This document shows, in pieces, positions 1 to 8,679 of a DNA stretch of 64,000 nucleotides. A program made the translations under genes and the position numbers. Location of the stretch: NCBI RefSeq assembly GCF_034119865.1, contig NZ_CP139421.1, positions 1,922,001 to 1,986,000 on the forward strand. The letters are read 5' to 3'. Numbering within the stretch: position 1 is the first letter of the stretch; every line of letters begins with the position of its first letter. Under the pieces are notes generated by a model. That model was not told the DNA's origin. It saw only the letters and a list, made by a program, of their open reading frames with translations, and ran no database searches. This DNA comes from Algoriphagus sp. NG3. Lineage in GTDB: Bacteria > Bacteroidota > Bacteroidia > Cytophagales > Cyclobacteriaceae.

Positions 1-1105
1 GATCGGTATTTGGAACCAAGCCCTTCTGATAAACATGGGATCCTGAAATCCTGAAATTCCCGTTTTCAGTTCCACTGGTAATGTTAAAATTATTGGTAGA
101 GATTAATCCTTTTTGAAAGAAATTCTGGATATTATTCTCGCCTCTGGAAATAAACGGAATAGGGATACGCTCTCCTGTGGCTGGATCAACTGGGCTGTTG
201 TATTGAGGTAATTCCACAAACCCACTGGCCGTATTGGGGTCAGGTTGATTTAGTTTTGGCCCCCAAATCCAACCAAAACCCTCAGTGCCCCGGCCAGAAC
301 CATCGATATACCCATAGCGTCCATTGTCACCGTTTCCATAGACGGTTTGAACTTCCGGAACTACCAAATAACTTGGCTGGAATAGGGTACTGGAATTTAC
401 TTCCACTTTGGTTCCCATTCCTCCCCGTTTCGTCGTGATCATCAGTGCCCCATTCCTTCCGATTGCACCATATAATGCAGAAGCCGTGGCACCTTTCAAG
501 ACGTTGATCGATTCTACATCATCCGCATTTATTTTCCAATAATCATTGTCAGTGCTCGGAATCCCGTCAATAACAATCAAAGGTCTGGCACCGCGAAGTG
601 AAATTTGAGGATCCTGGAACAAAGCCGTGGAGTTGTTTACCTGTAGTCCCGCAATCTGTCCTGTCAGTGAATTAATCAGATTAGGTTCCCTGGCTTTCAT
701 AAGCCTGTCTCCATCTACCTCCTGCACCGCATAGCCCAGGGATTTGACATTTTTCTCCACCCCCAGTGCGGTCACGACCACCCCATTAAGATCAGTCACA
801 GAAGGAAAAAGCTTTACCTCTAAAGAAGACATTCCCTGTACTATTACCTCCTGACTTTGATAACCGATATAGGAAAAAACCAAAACAGCTCCCTGCTTAG
901 CATCAAGACTGAACTTGCCATCCAGATCAGTGACAGTACCTGTCAAGGTCCCCTTCAATAATATGCTAACACCAGGAACTGGTTCCGATTGCTCGTCCAG
1001 TACCACTCCACTGACCTGACCTTGTGCCCAAGCCGTCATGCTCAATGACAATGCTATAAAAAGCAAGCAAAAGCACTTGATGATAAAACAGTAACCATTT
1101 TTCAT
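1..1105 (-). CDS. SusC/RagA-family TonB-linked outer-membrane porin, N-terminal part (gene runs off the window)
   Basis: The minus strand is open from an ATG at 1105 to base 1, giving 368 codons; the C-terminal barrel lies outside the window. Residues 1-28 are a signal peptide ending in MTAWAQ. It is followed by a carboxypeptidase-regulatory-like beta-sandwich (about 30-105, with VSGVVLDEQSEPVPGVS and the SYIGYQSQEV signature) and then a TonB plug that starts near VVVTALGVEKNVKSLGYAV and contains DVESINVLKGATASALYG and NGALMITTKRG. There is no STN domain, unlike the second SusC here, so no direct sigma/anti-sigma signalling is expected. The family takes up oligosaccharides or peptides across the outer membrane with a SusD lipoprotein, which would lie beyond the window. 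A TetR gene is divergent, 177 bp away. Confidence 0.93.
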   Translation of the reverse strand, partial: MKNGYCFIIKCFCLLFIALSLSMTAWAQGQVSGVVLDEQSEPVPGVSILLKGTLTGTVTDLDGKFSLDAKQGAVLVFSYIGYQSQEVIVQGMSSLEVKLFPSVTDLNGVVVTALGVEKNVKSLGYAVQEVDGDRLMKAREPNLINSLTGQIAGLQVNNSTALFQDPQISLRGARPLIVIDGIPSTDNDYWKINADDVESINVLKGATASALYGAIGRNGALMITTKRGGMGTKVEVNSSTLFQPSYLVVPEVQTVYGNGDNGRYGYIDGSGRGTEGFGWIWGPKLNQPDPNTASGFVELPQYNSPVDPATGERIPIPFISRGENNIQNFFQKGLISTNNFNITSGTENGNFRISGSHVYQKGLVPNTD

Positions 1106-1229
1106 AAAGAAGAAATTTAGATTTGAGAATCCCCAAAATTCCTTTTCACTTGTGACTTAATGTCCCACTTTAAATTAACATTATGTGAATTTAATAGTCA
1201 AATAATTATTTAAATATTAATTCAATTTA

Positions 1230-1245
1230 TTGAACAATTATTCAA
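1230..1245. promoter_or_regulatory. Near-perfect 16-bp dyad, candidate TetR operator
   Basis: TTGAACAATTATTCAA matches its own reverse complement at 14 of 16 positions. It lies 37 bp before the TetR start and 124 bp before the divergent SusC-like gene. Assignment to the adjacent TetR protein is inference from position only. Confidence 0.35.
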
Positions 1246-1282
1246 CACCCAATTACTTATACTTGCACTTTTAAAAATACCC

Positions 1283-1882
1283 ATGGCACTAACCAGCATT
1301 ACTGAAATCCGAAGGCAGGAAATCCTCAAGGCATTTTACCAAACCGCTCAAGAAGAAGGACTTGAAAACACTTCCCTGGCGAAAATTGCCAAAATCCTGG
1401 ATGTCCAACCGAGCTTGATTGTACATTATTTCAAAAACAAAGAGGAATTGCTTTCGGCTTTAATCGATTACTGTCTGGAAAAGTACTCGCTCATTTTTGA
1501 GCAGGAATTCTCAAAACCAGGTGAACCGCGAAAGAAAATCAAGATCCTAATAGAGCGGTTGTTTTCAAAAGATTGGAATGAGCTATTTGATGATGGGGTA
1601 TTTTACAGTTGCTATGCGCTGATTTTCAGAAGTGTAGAAATCAGAGAAAAGTTTAAAATTCTCCATGAAGGATTAAGGTCTAACCTGACGAGCATCATCC
1701 AGCAATATCTGACTGAAGTAGGACAGGACGCTCAACTTGCAGAGACTATATCCCATCAGATTTTTATTTTGGTCGATGGGAGCTATTACTTTATCAATAT
1801 GATCCCTGACAAAAAAGAACAGGAATTTCATTTAAACACTGCAAAAAAACTGGCCCAAACTCTGTTGGGTTTAGAAAAGTAA
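1283..1882 (+). CDS. TetR/AcrR-family transcriptional regulator
   Basis: This 199-residue protein has the size and layout of a TetR repressor. The N-terminal helix-turn-helix spans about residues 8-55 and carries the family pattern TSLAKIAKILDVQPSLIVHYF followed by KNKEELLSALI. The remaining 140 residues are the helical ligand and dimerization domain, which I cannot assign to a ligand class. It is divergent from the SusC-like gene and convergent with the YfcC carrier, so either could be its target. The 16-bp dyad in the divergent spacer is a plausible binding site. The ATG at 1283 is the only sensible start. Confidence 0.88.
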   Translation: MALTSITEIRRQEILKAFYQTAQEEGLENTSLAKIAKILDVQPSLIVHYFKNKEELLSALIDYCLEKYSLIFEQEFSKPGEPRKKIKILIERLFSKDWNELFDDGVFYSCYALIFRSVEIREKFKILHEGLRSNLTSIIQQYLTEVGQDAQLAETISHQIFILVDGSYYFINMIPDKKEQEFHLNTAKKLAQTLLGLEK

Positions 1883-2037
1883 TTTAAATAGCTAATGCCA
1901 CCTCCTCTTATTAGTATAACTCAATAGACTAATAATAGATTGGTTCAAAGGGTGCGCTCCATCAAGAGAGCTTTCGGAATCCCCTGTGAGAGGCTTAAGG
2001 ATGGAAATCTCCTTTATCACTTCAACCAGCAGCATTT

Positions 2038-3369
2038 TTAAAACCCAATTTGTACCGCTATTAAAATTGCAATAGATGCAATTCCTAGGATTACGAGTGT
2101 AGGTTTTATTATAAGCCTTACCCAATTATTATACTTAATTCCTGCGAGGGCTAATACAGCCATTAATGCACCATTGGTAGGTACTATTACATCCATTATG
2201 ATCGCTCCATATTGATAGGCAAGTACGCATACCTGCCTCGAGAGTCCAATCAAATCAGCCAGTGGAGTTAAAATAGGCATGGTCAGGATAGCTTGACCTG
2301 AATAACTCGGAATAGGGAAATGTAGAACGGTTTGCGATATCATCATAAGAACCGCAGAAATGGAAGGGGGCACATCTTGCAAAGGGGAAAAAAGGCCGTA
2401 CACTATCGTGTCGACAATTAGCCCCTCACTCAAAATAATTGTAATACTGTTAGCAAGGCCAATGATTACACATGCAGAAATCATCTCTTTAAAACCGTCA
2501 ACATAAATTTCAGTTGTTTTATTAAGCCCAAAATTTGCAACTAAACCACAGAGAATAGCCAGTACAAAAAAGCAAACTGACATTTCATTGAAACCCCAGC
2601 TTTGAGCAATTAATCCATAAGTAACAATACCAAAGGTGAGCGCAAGTAAAGTCAAAATCACTTTATTCCTGGATGTTAATCCTTCTATATTAAGATCCAA
2701 CTTAGATTTTTCCACCCGATTTCTTCCTGCATAATGTACGATAAATAAGATCCAAACTACAGAGGCAATTAGCAGAAATATTAACCTGTACCCTGCACCT
2801 GATAATAATTCTACATCAGCTTCTTTCTGCGCAATCAACACTCCAAAAGGATTGAAAGGGCTGAAGGCAGCCCCTACGACCGCTGATCCATAGCTAGCGG
2901 TTACAATTGTTGATGGATTATAGCCAAGAGTCCGACCAAACAATAGTAAAATTGGGGTCATTGCAATAATCTCTTCTTGTAATGCTATGGTAAATCCAGC
3001 GGTTAAGAACAATAAGGTGATGATTGTTAAAGCGTAAATTTCCTCTCCTTTAAGAAGCGTGATTAGTTTATTTAAACCTTGATTAAGAGCTCCTGTTTTT
3101 TCAATTAAATAGAAGCATCCACCAAGCAGTAGAATTAATACAATTAAATCAGCTCGTCCGGCAATACCCTTGGGTATGGCGAGGAGCGCATTAAAAGCTG
3201 AGAGATTTGGTGCTTCTTTTTGTTCGTATGAATTGGGAACAACACTAGTTTGATTATTTACTATGTTATGTTCTCGCTGATAGTTTCCTTTAGGAATTAT
3301 AAAAGTCAATATCCATGCAAAAAGTATTGCATAAAATATGATCACAAATGCATTAGGAAATTTATTCAT
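2038..3369 (-). CDS. YfcC/DcuC-type membrane carrier (C4-dicarboxylate anaerobic carrier family)
   Basis: The 443-residue protein is almost wholly hydrophobic, with about eleven to twelve predicted membrane spans. It begins with the typical YfcC N-terminus (first helix ending FIIPKGNYQ) and has the conserved signatures ALQEEIIAMTPILLL, SYGSAVVGAAFSPFNPF and QTVLHFPIPSYSGQA. Relatives are called YfcC proteins, and their substrates are mostly unproven (basic amino acids or dicarboxylates have been proposed). The gene stands alone: it is convergent with the TetR gene (155 bp between stops) and has about 290 bp of unassigned sequence before it. A 77-residue frame over its 3' end is a shadow. Confidence 0.85.
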   Translation of the reverse strand: MNKFPNAFVIIFYAILFAWILTFIIPKGNYQREHNIVNNQTSVVPNSYEQKEAPNLSAFNALLAIPKGIAGRADLIVLILLLGGCFYLIEKTGALNQGLNKLITLLKGEEIYALTIITLLFLTAGFTIALQEEIIAMTPILLLFGRTLGYNPSTIVTASYGSAVVGAAFSPFNPFGVLIAQKEADVELLSGAGYRLIFLLIASVVWILFIVHYAGRNRVEKSKLDLNIEGLTSRNKVILTLLALTFGIVTYGLIAQSWGFNEMSVCFFVLAILCGLVANFGLNKTTEIYVDGFKEMISACVIIGLANSITIILSEGLIVDTIVYGLFSPLQDVPPSISAVLMMISQTVLHFPIPSYSGQAILTMPILTPLADLIGLSRQVCVLAYQYGAIIMDVIVPTNGALMAVLALAGIKYNNWVRLIIKPTLVILGIASIAILIAVQIGF

Positions 3370-3660
3370 TTCGTGAATATTGCTGATAATGTTCCCACTA
3401 TTGGCATTCGTGTCTGATTTCTGAGCAAAAATCTGGCAACCCAGCGCTACACCTCACTTGGAAAAGTGAACTTTAATTTACTACAGTAAACCCGGATGAC
3501 AAAGTATTTTGCCATCTGGTCATATTGTTGTCAACTATATATTTTTACCTGTTTCATATAATTACTGGAATCCCATCGCTTTTGTATACTTGTTTCTTTG
3601 GGAGTCAAGTAAGCTTTCTGTCCCAAGTAATATCTGAAGGCTCTAAGCTGTATATTACAT

Positions 3661-4749
3661 CTAGTTAAAACGCTCCAAGGTCTTCACCAATTCCCTGGCG
3701 GCAGCGGCTCCTGCTCTGTTAGCCCCAATAGTAGATGCAGAAGGACCATACCCTACCAAATGAATCCGGGGTTCTTTGGCCACTTCAGTTGCCAATCTTC
3801 CCGACATCCTAATTCCACCGCCTTCTTCTCGCGGAACGACTAAATCCAAATGCTTCATAGGCCATCTAAAGCCGGTATTCCAAAAGATTATATCTGCGTC
3901 AGCTTCAGTGCCATCCTCCCACTTAACACCCCTCTTGGTAATTTCACTAAACATGGGAAAACGCTGGAGCACCCCTCTCTTCTCCATAGCTTCGATTTCA
4001 GGGGTATAGGGCAATCCTGTGACAGAAACCACAGACTGTGGCAATAAACCTTTTCTTACGCGTTCATCTACCTTAGCCACTGCCATACTTCCTGCCACAT
4101 CATCAAAAGGGACTTTCCTGAATTCCGGTGGCCTGCGTGTAACCCATGTAGTTGCTGTCACTTTTGAAATCTGATCCAACAATTGAATCGCAGATATGCC
4201 GCCCCCTACGAGGACAACATGCTTACCTTCAAAACGGGAAACATCTTTAAAATCCCGGGTATGCAATTGCTCTCCTTCAAAGTATGCTGCACCTGGGTAT
4301 TCCGGAATGTAAGGACTTTCCCAGATGCCGGTTGCATTGATGATTCCCAACGCAGAAAAAGCAGTGGATGAGGTATCGATAAAAAAGCGGTTTCCGTGCA
4401 AAAACACTTGCTCCACTTTTACTGGACGATAGACCTGAAGACCATATTTCTTCTCGTACAAATCAAAGTAATGTGGAACCGCAGAATTCGCCTGCACTTC
4501 AGAGTCACCATTTTCCAACGTTTCCGCAAAGGACATGCCCGGTAAATCATGGATTCCGTTTACCGTCCTTAAGGTCAGCGAATCCCAACGCGATTGCCAT
4601 GCACCCCCTGCCTTTGCAGCTCCGTCTAGCATAATGAAATCCTTACCGACCTGCCATCCCATATTTTTGAGATGATACCCCGCAGAAAGCCCTGCCTGAC
4701 CTGCTCCTATGATGACTATTTTTGTTTTATAACGGATATTTACTGCCAT
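3661..4749 (-). CDS. FAD/NAD(P)-binding oxidoreductase of the flavin-monooxygenase type
   Basis: The 362-residue protein has two dinucleotide-binding motifs: FAD-binding GAGQAG at residues 15-20, and a second Rossmann motif VVLVGGGISAIQLL near residue 178 for NAD(P)H. The segment NATGIWESPYIPEYPGAAYF and the closing GYGPSASTIGANRAG fit the YUCCA/FMO-like Pyr_redox_3 family. Such enzymes hydroxylate or oxygenate small substrates, or act as ferredoxin/thioredoxin-type reductases. The substrate cannot be read from the sequence. It follows the luciferase-like monooxygenase gene by 12 bp, so the two are probably cotranscribed and may serve one oxidation route. Confidence 0.85.
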   Translation of the reverse strand: MAVNIRYKTKIVIIGAGQAGLSAGYHLKNMGWQVGKDFIMLDGAAKAGGAWQSRWDSLTLRTVNGIHDLPGMSFAETLENGDSEVQANSAVPHYFDLYEKKYGLQVYRPVKVEQVFLHGNRFFIDTSSTAFSALGIINATGIWESPYIPEYPGAAYFEGEQLHTRDFKDVSRFEGKHVVLVGGGISAIQLLDQISKVTATTWVTRRPPEFRKVPFDDVAGSMAVAKVDERVRKGLLPQSVVSVTGLPYTPEIEAMEKRGVLQRFPMFSEITKRGVKWEDGTEADADIIFWNTGFRWPMKHLDLVVPREEGGGIRMSGRLATEVAKEPRIHLVGYGPSASTIGANRAGAAAARELVKTLERFN

Positions 4750-4761
4750 TTAACTCCCCTG

Positions 4762-5784
4762 CTAGCGCCAACCCAATTCTGGTGCAACGTACTTTAAAAT
4801 GGATTCAAGTACGTGAACATTATAATCCACACCCAAGGTATTTGGAATGGTCAATAAAAGGGTATCTGCTTCCTGTATGGCCTCATCCTGGGCCAATTCT
4901 TTAATCAATTGTTCTGGTTCTGCGGCATAACTTCTTCCGAAAATAGCCTGCTTATCTGCTTCTATCATCCCAACCTTATCCCTCCTATTGGCTTCCCCTC
5001 CGAAATAATACTTATCCTGATCGTTTACCAAAGCAAAGATCGACCTACTCACGGAAACTCTTGGTTCGCGCTGATGACCGGCTTTTATCCAAGCCTCCCT
5101 GTAAGCCCTGATCTGTTCTGCTTGCTGGATATGAAATGGCTTTCCGCTCTCGTCATATTTCAAGGTAGAGCTTTGGAGGTTCATGCCAATTTCTGCTGCC
5201 CAGACTGCGGTAGCATCTGAAGCAGATCCCCACCAAATACGGTCACGCAGTCCCTCTGCATGCGGTTCTAATCTCAATAAGCCTGGTGGGTTAGGAAACA
5301 TGGGGTTGGGATTTGGCTTTGCAAAGCCTACCCCTTTTAGTTTTTCAAAAAACTCTAGTGCTTTCTTTCTTCCCATATCGGCATCATTATCTCCTTCTTC
5401 CAGACTATAGCCGAAATATTTCCATCCGTCAATTACCTGCTCTGGCGAACCTCTGCTTACTCCTAACTGCAATCTACCTTCTGAAATCAAGTCGGCAGCT
5501 CCTGCATTTTCTATCATATACAACGGATTTTCATATCGCATATCAATAACACCAGTACCGATTTCAATTTTTTGGGTTTTAGCTCCTATAGCAGCCAACA
5601 AGGGAAATGGTGAAGCCAGTTGCTGGGCAAAATGATGTACCCTAAAATATGCCCCATCAATTCCAATTTCTTCTGCTGCCACTGCCAGATCAATGGACTG
5701 AAGCAAGGTGTCACTTGCGGTATTTGCATCATAAGCAGGATGCTCTGCCCAATGACCAAATGATAAGAATCCTATTTTTTTCAT
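4762..5784 (-). CDS. LLM-class flavin-dependent oxidoreductase (bacterial luciferase-like)
   Basis: From the ATG at 5784 the protein has 340 residues and starts MKKIGFLSFGHWAEHP, the usual first beta strand of the luciferase-like TIM barrel. Other family marks are AYFRVHHFAQQLASPFPLLAAI, IGTGVIDMRYENPLYMIE, and GRLQLGVSRGSPEQVIDGW, which corresponds to the flavin-binding region. The reading frame stays open upstream to an ATG at 5841, adding 19 residues that begin MIINTARFHV. That extension coincides with the repeated leader element (5785-5877) and is probably leader rather than enzyme. FMNH2-dependent monooxygenation or reduction is expected; the substrate is unknown. The FMO-like gene follows 12 bp downstream. 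Confidence 0.88.
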   Translation of the reverse strand: MKKIGFLSFGHWAEHPAYDANTASDTLLQSIDLAVAAEEIGIDGAYFRVHHFAQQLASPFPLLAAIGAKTQKIEIGTGVIDMRYENPLYMIENAGAADLISEGRLQLGVSRGSPEQVIDGWKYFGYSLEEGDNDADMGRKKALEFFEKLKGVGFAKPNPNPMFPNPPGLLRLEPHAEGLRDRIWWGSASDATAVWAAEIGMNLQSSTLKYDESGKPFHIQQAEQIRAYREAWIKAGHQREPRVSVSRSIFALVNDQDKYYFGGEANRRDKVGMIEADKQAIFGRSYAAEPEQLIKELAQDEAIQEADTLLLTIPNTLGVDYNVHVLESILKYVAPELGWR

Positions 5785-5877
5785 GTGTTTATAATTGTTT
5801 TTTTTAATGGTCACATGGAATCTCGCAGTGTTTATAATCATTCCAGTATGTGTCGCTTACGACATGCTCGATTTCAT
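5785..5877 (-). repeat. Leader element copy A (repeated 5' leader with short open frame)
   Basis: This copy abuts the LLM oxidoreductase start codon. Over about 95 bp it is closely similar to copy B (42906-42997) and more distantly to copy C (63667-63757). Reading toward the gene, it has a 6-codon frame MKSSMS-stop (5857-5877). Then comes an ATG at 5841 opening MIINTARFHVTIKKNN, which here runs in frame into the enzyme. Where copy B reads ACGCAA, this copy reads TCGTAA, which creates the early stop. Confidence 0.75.
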
Positions 5878-6224
5878 ATGATTATCCTTGTTTTTCTATG
5901 GATACCTGCATGCGTGTAGGCAACCTCAATGGTGTGTTAATCTCTACAAAGATTACACTTTAATAGGTATTACACTAAAGAAATTACAGCAACACTATTA
6001 AAGACAGAACTCAATCCAATCCAGTAATATATCATTTAATCTCATCATAACTCAAGTGGCATAAGAATATTGACTGTCTATTCATCTATTACCATGCCAC
6101 AACAAGAATCATCTGCTTATCAGATAATTACAACTATTATAGAGAATAAGTGTTTTCTAACATATTTCATTTTTCTAATATTTAAGAAATATACTACCAC
6201 ATACTTAAATAACCATATGTAAAA
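5878..6224. other. Non-coding stretch upstream of the leader
   Basis: This is AT-rich DNA between leader copy A and the TolC remnant. I see no open frame that looks coding and no strong hairpin. The promoter of the LLM/FMO operon should lie here; CTACAAAGATTA (minus strand TAATCTTTG, near 5934-5944) is close to the TAnnTTTG consensus but has one extra spacer base. Confidence 0.4.
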
Positions 6225-6443
6225 TTAGCTTAGCTTCATAATGCGGTTTAGGACAGGTTGTGCCAGGCTTCCACCCACCATACCAAATACTGATCCTGGA
6301 ATGTTAAACCAATTTACAGCTTCAAAAGCACTGAGTCCGGTTGAGGCTGTGATTCTAAGGGAGGGGTACATCATTGCTTTGGCAACTCCCACTCTCCCAC
6401 TGGAAGCTTGGATAGCCAGTTCAGCTGCTTTGACATCAGGGCG
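6225..6443 (-). pseudogene. Fragment of an RND-efflux outer-membrane factor (TolC/OprM/NodT family)
   Basis: On the minus strand 72 codons read RPDVKAAELAIQASSGRVGV then KAMMYPSL, SAFEAVNWFNIPGS and GGSLAQPVLNR. This is the conserved RRPDVxAAE / AxxFPSL / GGLxQPLF region of RND outer-membrane lipoproteins. A TAG stop comes directly before the first R and a TAA ends it, so both the N-terminal two thirds and the C-terminus (about 400 residues in total) are missing. No RND pump genes lie nearby. It is a decayed remnant, not a functional gene. Confidence 0.75.
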
Positions 6444-6519
6444 CTAACTAAGTATAATTAGGGAGATGCATGTCCTGATTACACTATGTAATTTTACTTC
6501 TGTAAGCTAATAGCCAAGC

Positions 6520-7320
6520 TCATTCAACGAGCGAAGAAGGAGAATACCCAAAGTGCTTTTTAAAAGCGAAGGAAAAATGCGATAGGTTTTCAAACCCAAC
6601 TTCGTAACAGACATCAACGGGCCTTTTTTTCTTTTCAACAAAATAATAGTGGGCCAACTCCAGTCTTTTTCGGGTAAGCCAACGCTGTGGGGTTGTATAA
6701 AAAGCTTTGCCAAAATCCCGCTTAAACGTGGTTAGGCTACGTCCGGTGAGGTACCCAAATTTCTCCAAAGGCAGATTGAACATGAAATTCTTTTCCATAT
6801 AGGCAACCAAATCAATTTTTCCGGGCTCTTCGAAATTAGCCAATACATGATCTATTCCCTGATCAATGCTTCTCAGAATGCTGATGGCTTCAGTGATCTT
6901 CAATGAAGCAATTTCACCGGGTAGATCTTCCATCTCAAAATAAGGAAGAAGGGATGAGAGGCAACTTTTCAATAAGGGATGATTATTATACCGAAGAATC
7001 CGCTGCTGCGTAGTTCTGGGTTTTACATCCAGTTTGGCATAAAATTCCCATAATCTTTCGGTAGAAAGATGCATGACCACACTTTTGTGTGGCCTGCCAT
7101 CTTTTGGATAATTGATTATGGTAGCGAGCTGATTTCTGGGAATCAGGAAAATATCCCCTTCTTTAAACAGATAGGTGGCATCAGCCTGTACAATTTTAGT
7201 CTCTCCTGAAATAAACCATACAAGCATATGATGGTCAAACATGATGTCCGATTTAAAAAACTTATCCTCGTAGCAGGAAAGTTTGATGTCGTCCGTTATA
7301 TATTTTGCTTTAAATTCCAT
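6520..7320 (-). CDS. AraC-family transcriptional regulator
   Basis: The 266-residue protein has an N-terminal cupin-like sensing half (about 1-130, with FKEGDIFLIPRNQLA). It has a C-terminal AraC DNA-binding domain (about 165-266) with two helix-turn-helix units, LEKFGYLTGRSLTTFKRDF and VCYEVGFENLSHFSFAFKKHFG, ending in GYSPSSL. It lies 43 bp downstream of the SDR gene on the same strand, so it is probably cotranscribed with it and may act on that promoter. The ligand is unknown. Confidence 0.9.
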   Translation of the reverse strand: MEFKAKYITDDIKLSCYEDKFFKSDIMFDHHMLVWFISGETKIVQADATYLFKEGDIFLIPRNQLATIINYPKDGRPHKSVVMHLSTERLWEFYAKLDVKPRTTQQRILRYNNHPLLKSCLSSLLPYFEMEDLPGEIASLKITEAISILRSIDQGIDHVLANFEEPGKIDLVAYMEKNFMFNLPLEKFGYLTGRSLTTFKRDFGKAFYTTPQRWLTRKRLELAHYYFVEKKKRPVDVCYEVGFENLSHFSFAFKKHFGYSPSSLVE

Positions 7321-7363
7321 GACGGTTATTCTAAGCTTAAGGTATACTTTTTCAGCAATTTAG

Positions 7364-8383
7364 CTATACATTTCCCTGGGTATATGCCGATAAAAAGCGA
7401 AATTCTATACCTGTAATATCCTCACTCCACCCCCACAGCCTAGCGGCAGAAGTTTCATCCAATGAATAGGCTTTTACCCCTGCGGACGTACCTGAATCAT
7501 GGGACAATTCCGCAATGTCCCCATCTTCACAATATACTCCTCCAATATCATTGAGCTTTGGCGATGTGGCACACCACACCGTCGTGGCGGCACCTTGTGG
7601 GATGGTTTTCAAAGAAGCAGCTACCTCTGGCAGCACATTACCATCAGCATCAAAGAAACCCATTTGCTGAAACAACTCCACGGAAGCCTCTCTTCCAAGT
7701 TCAGTACCTGCAATAGAGCCCGGGTGAAGACTGTATGCACGAACATTAGAGAACCGTGCCCTGTTATCCAACTCGAGGGTAAAGAGATTGACCGCTGTTT
7801 TAGATTGCCCATAAGCCTGTAGCGTTTCGTATTCGCCAGTCAGAAAATTAGGATCCTCAAAATTGAACTGACCGAACTGATGCCCATGCGATGATAAGTT
7901 TACCACTCTGGCGCCGTTGGCTTTCTCAAGGGCCGGCCATAAGCTGGCGGTAAGCTGAAACATTGCCAAATAGTTGGTAGCTAATTGTGATTCAATCCCC
8001 CGGGAATCTCTTCGGAGTGGAACCCACATGATCCCCGCATTATTGATCAGTAGGTGCAGTGGTCTGCCAGATTGGATGAACTTTTGGGCAAAAGAATCAA
8101 TAGAACCGGGATCCATCAAATCCATGGGCTCCACTTCTACATTGGCAATGCCTTTGAGGTTCTGCAGTGCTTTTTCCATGTCCCTTGCGGGTACGATAAC
8201 TGTGGCACCTGCTCCCGCCAAGGTCTTGGTAGTTTCCAGGCCAATGCCCGTGTTACCTCCGGTCACTATGGCTATTTTCCCTGAGAGGTCTATACCTTTA
8301 ATGACCTCAGTAGTCGTTGATGCTGCGTCAAATCCAGAACCGATTGGTCTTTGCAACGCCCCTTGATAATTGTTTTGTCTCAT
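7364..8383 (-). CDS. Short-chain dehydrogenase/reductase (retinol-dehydrogenase-like SDR)
   Basis: The 339-residue protein has the SDR cofactor motif TGGNTGIG (about residues 42-49), the structural motif NNAG (LLINNAGIM) and the catalytic YGQSK (Tyr-x-x-x-Lys) with an upstream NLSSHGH serine. The N-terminal extension of about 30 residues and the length resemble the retinol-dehydrogenase/WW-oxidoreductase-like bacterial SDRs. The alcohol or ketone substrate is unknown. An AraC regulator follows in the same direction. On the minus strand a TACATTTG sequence (8407-8414) matches the -7 box and sits 24 bp before the start. Confidence 0.87.
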   Translation of the reverse strand: MRQNNYQGALQRPIGSGFDAASTTTEVIKGIDLSGKIAIVTGGNTGIGLETTKTLAGAGATVIVPARDMEKALQNLKGIANVEVEPMDLMDPGSIDSFAQKFIQSGRPLHLLINNAGIMWVPLRRDSRGIESQLATNYLAMFQLTASLWPALEKANGARVVNLSSHGHQFGQFNFEDPNFLTGEYETLQAYGQSKTAVNLFTLELDNRARFSNVRAYSLHPGSIAGTELGREASVELFQQMGFFDADGNVLPEVAASLKTIPQGAATTVWCATSPKLNDIGGVYCEDGDIAELSHDSGTSAGVKAYSLDETSAARLWGWSEDITGIEFRFLSAYTQGNV

Positions 8384-8406
8384 GATCGTATTGGATTTTG
8401 TTTAGA

Positions 8407-8414
8407 CAAATGTA
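8407..8414 (-). promoter_or_regulatory. Candidate -7 promoter box for the SDR/AraC pair
   Basis: On the minus strand it reads TACATTTG, an exact match to the Bacteroidota -7 consensus TAnnTTTG, 24 bp before the SDR start codon. No clear TTTG at -33 is visible with normal spacing. The upstream sequence holds a GTTTAAAC palindrome (8439-8446) that could be a regulator site. Confidence 0.35.
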
Positions 8415-8679
8415 GGGGTGGCAAAGATGAACGGATTTGTTTAAACGTCCGAATATACTTTGTTCAAAGGGCCATTAAAGCCTGCCTTATTGTAGGTGAT
8501 TATACAAACAGTCAATCTGATCTATGACACGTTTAGAAAGGATACGATTATCTGTAAGCTATGCAACAGCCATAAATTCTTTGCTAAACCGATCTATAAT
8601 CGAAATTCTAGCGTACAATGTCCCCTATCCTAGGAGAAATAGGATATACATCAAAAGGAATAAAACATTTACTACCTAC

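Noticed and set aside
1892..2125. 77-codon minus-strand frame at the 3' end of the YfcC gene
   Set aside because: It overlaps the carrier in another frame and has no supporting motif.
7340..7362. TTTTTCAGCAA near 7350 as a third MITE end
   Set aside because: It lacks the GCCC terminus and has no paired inverted end nearby.
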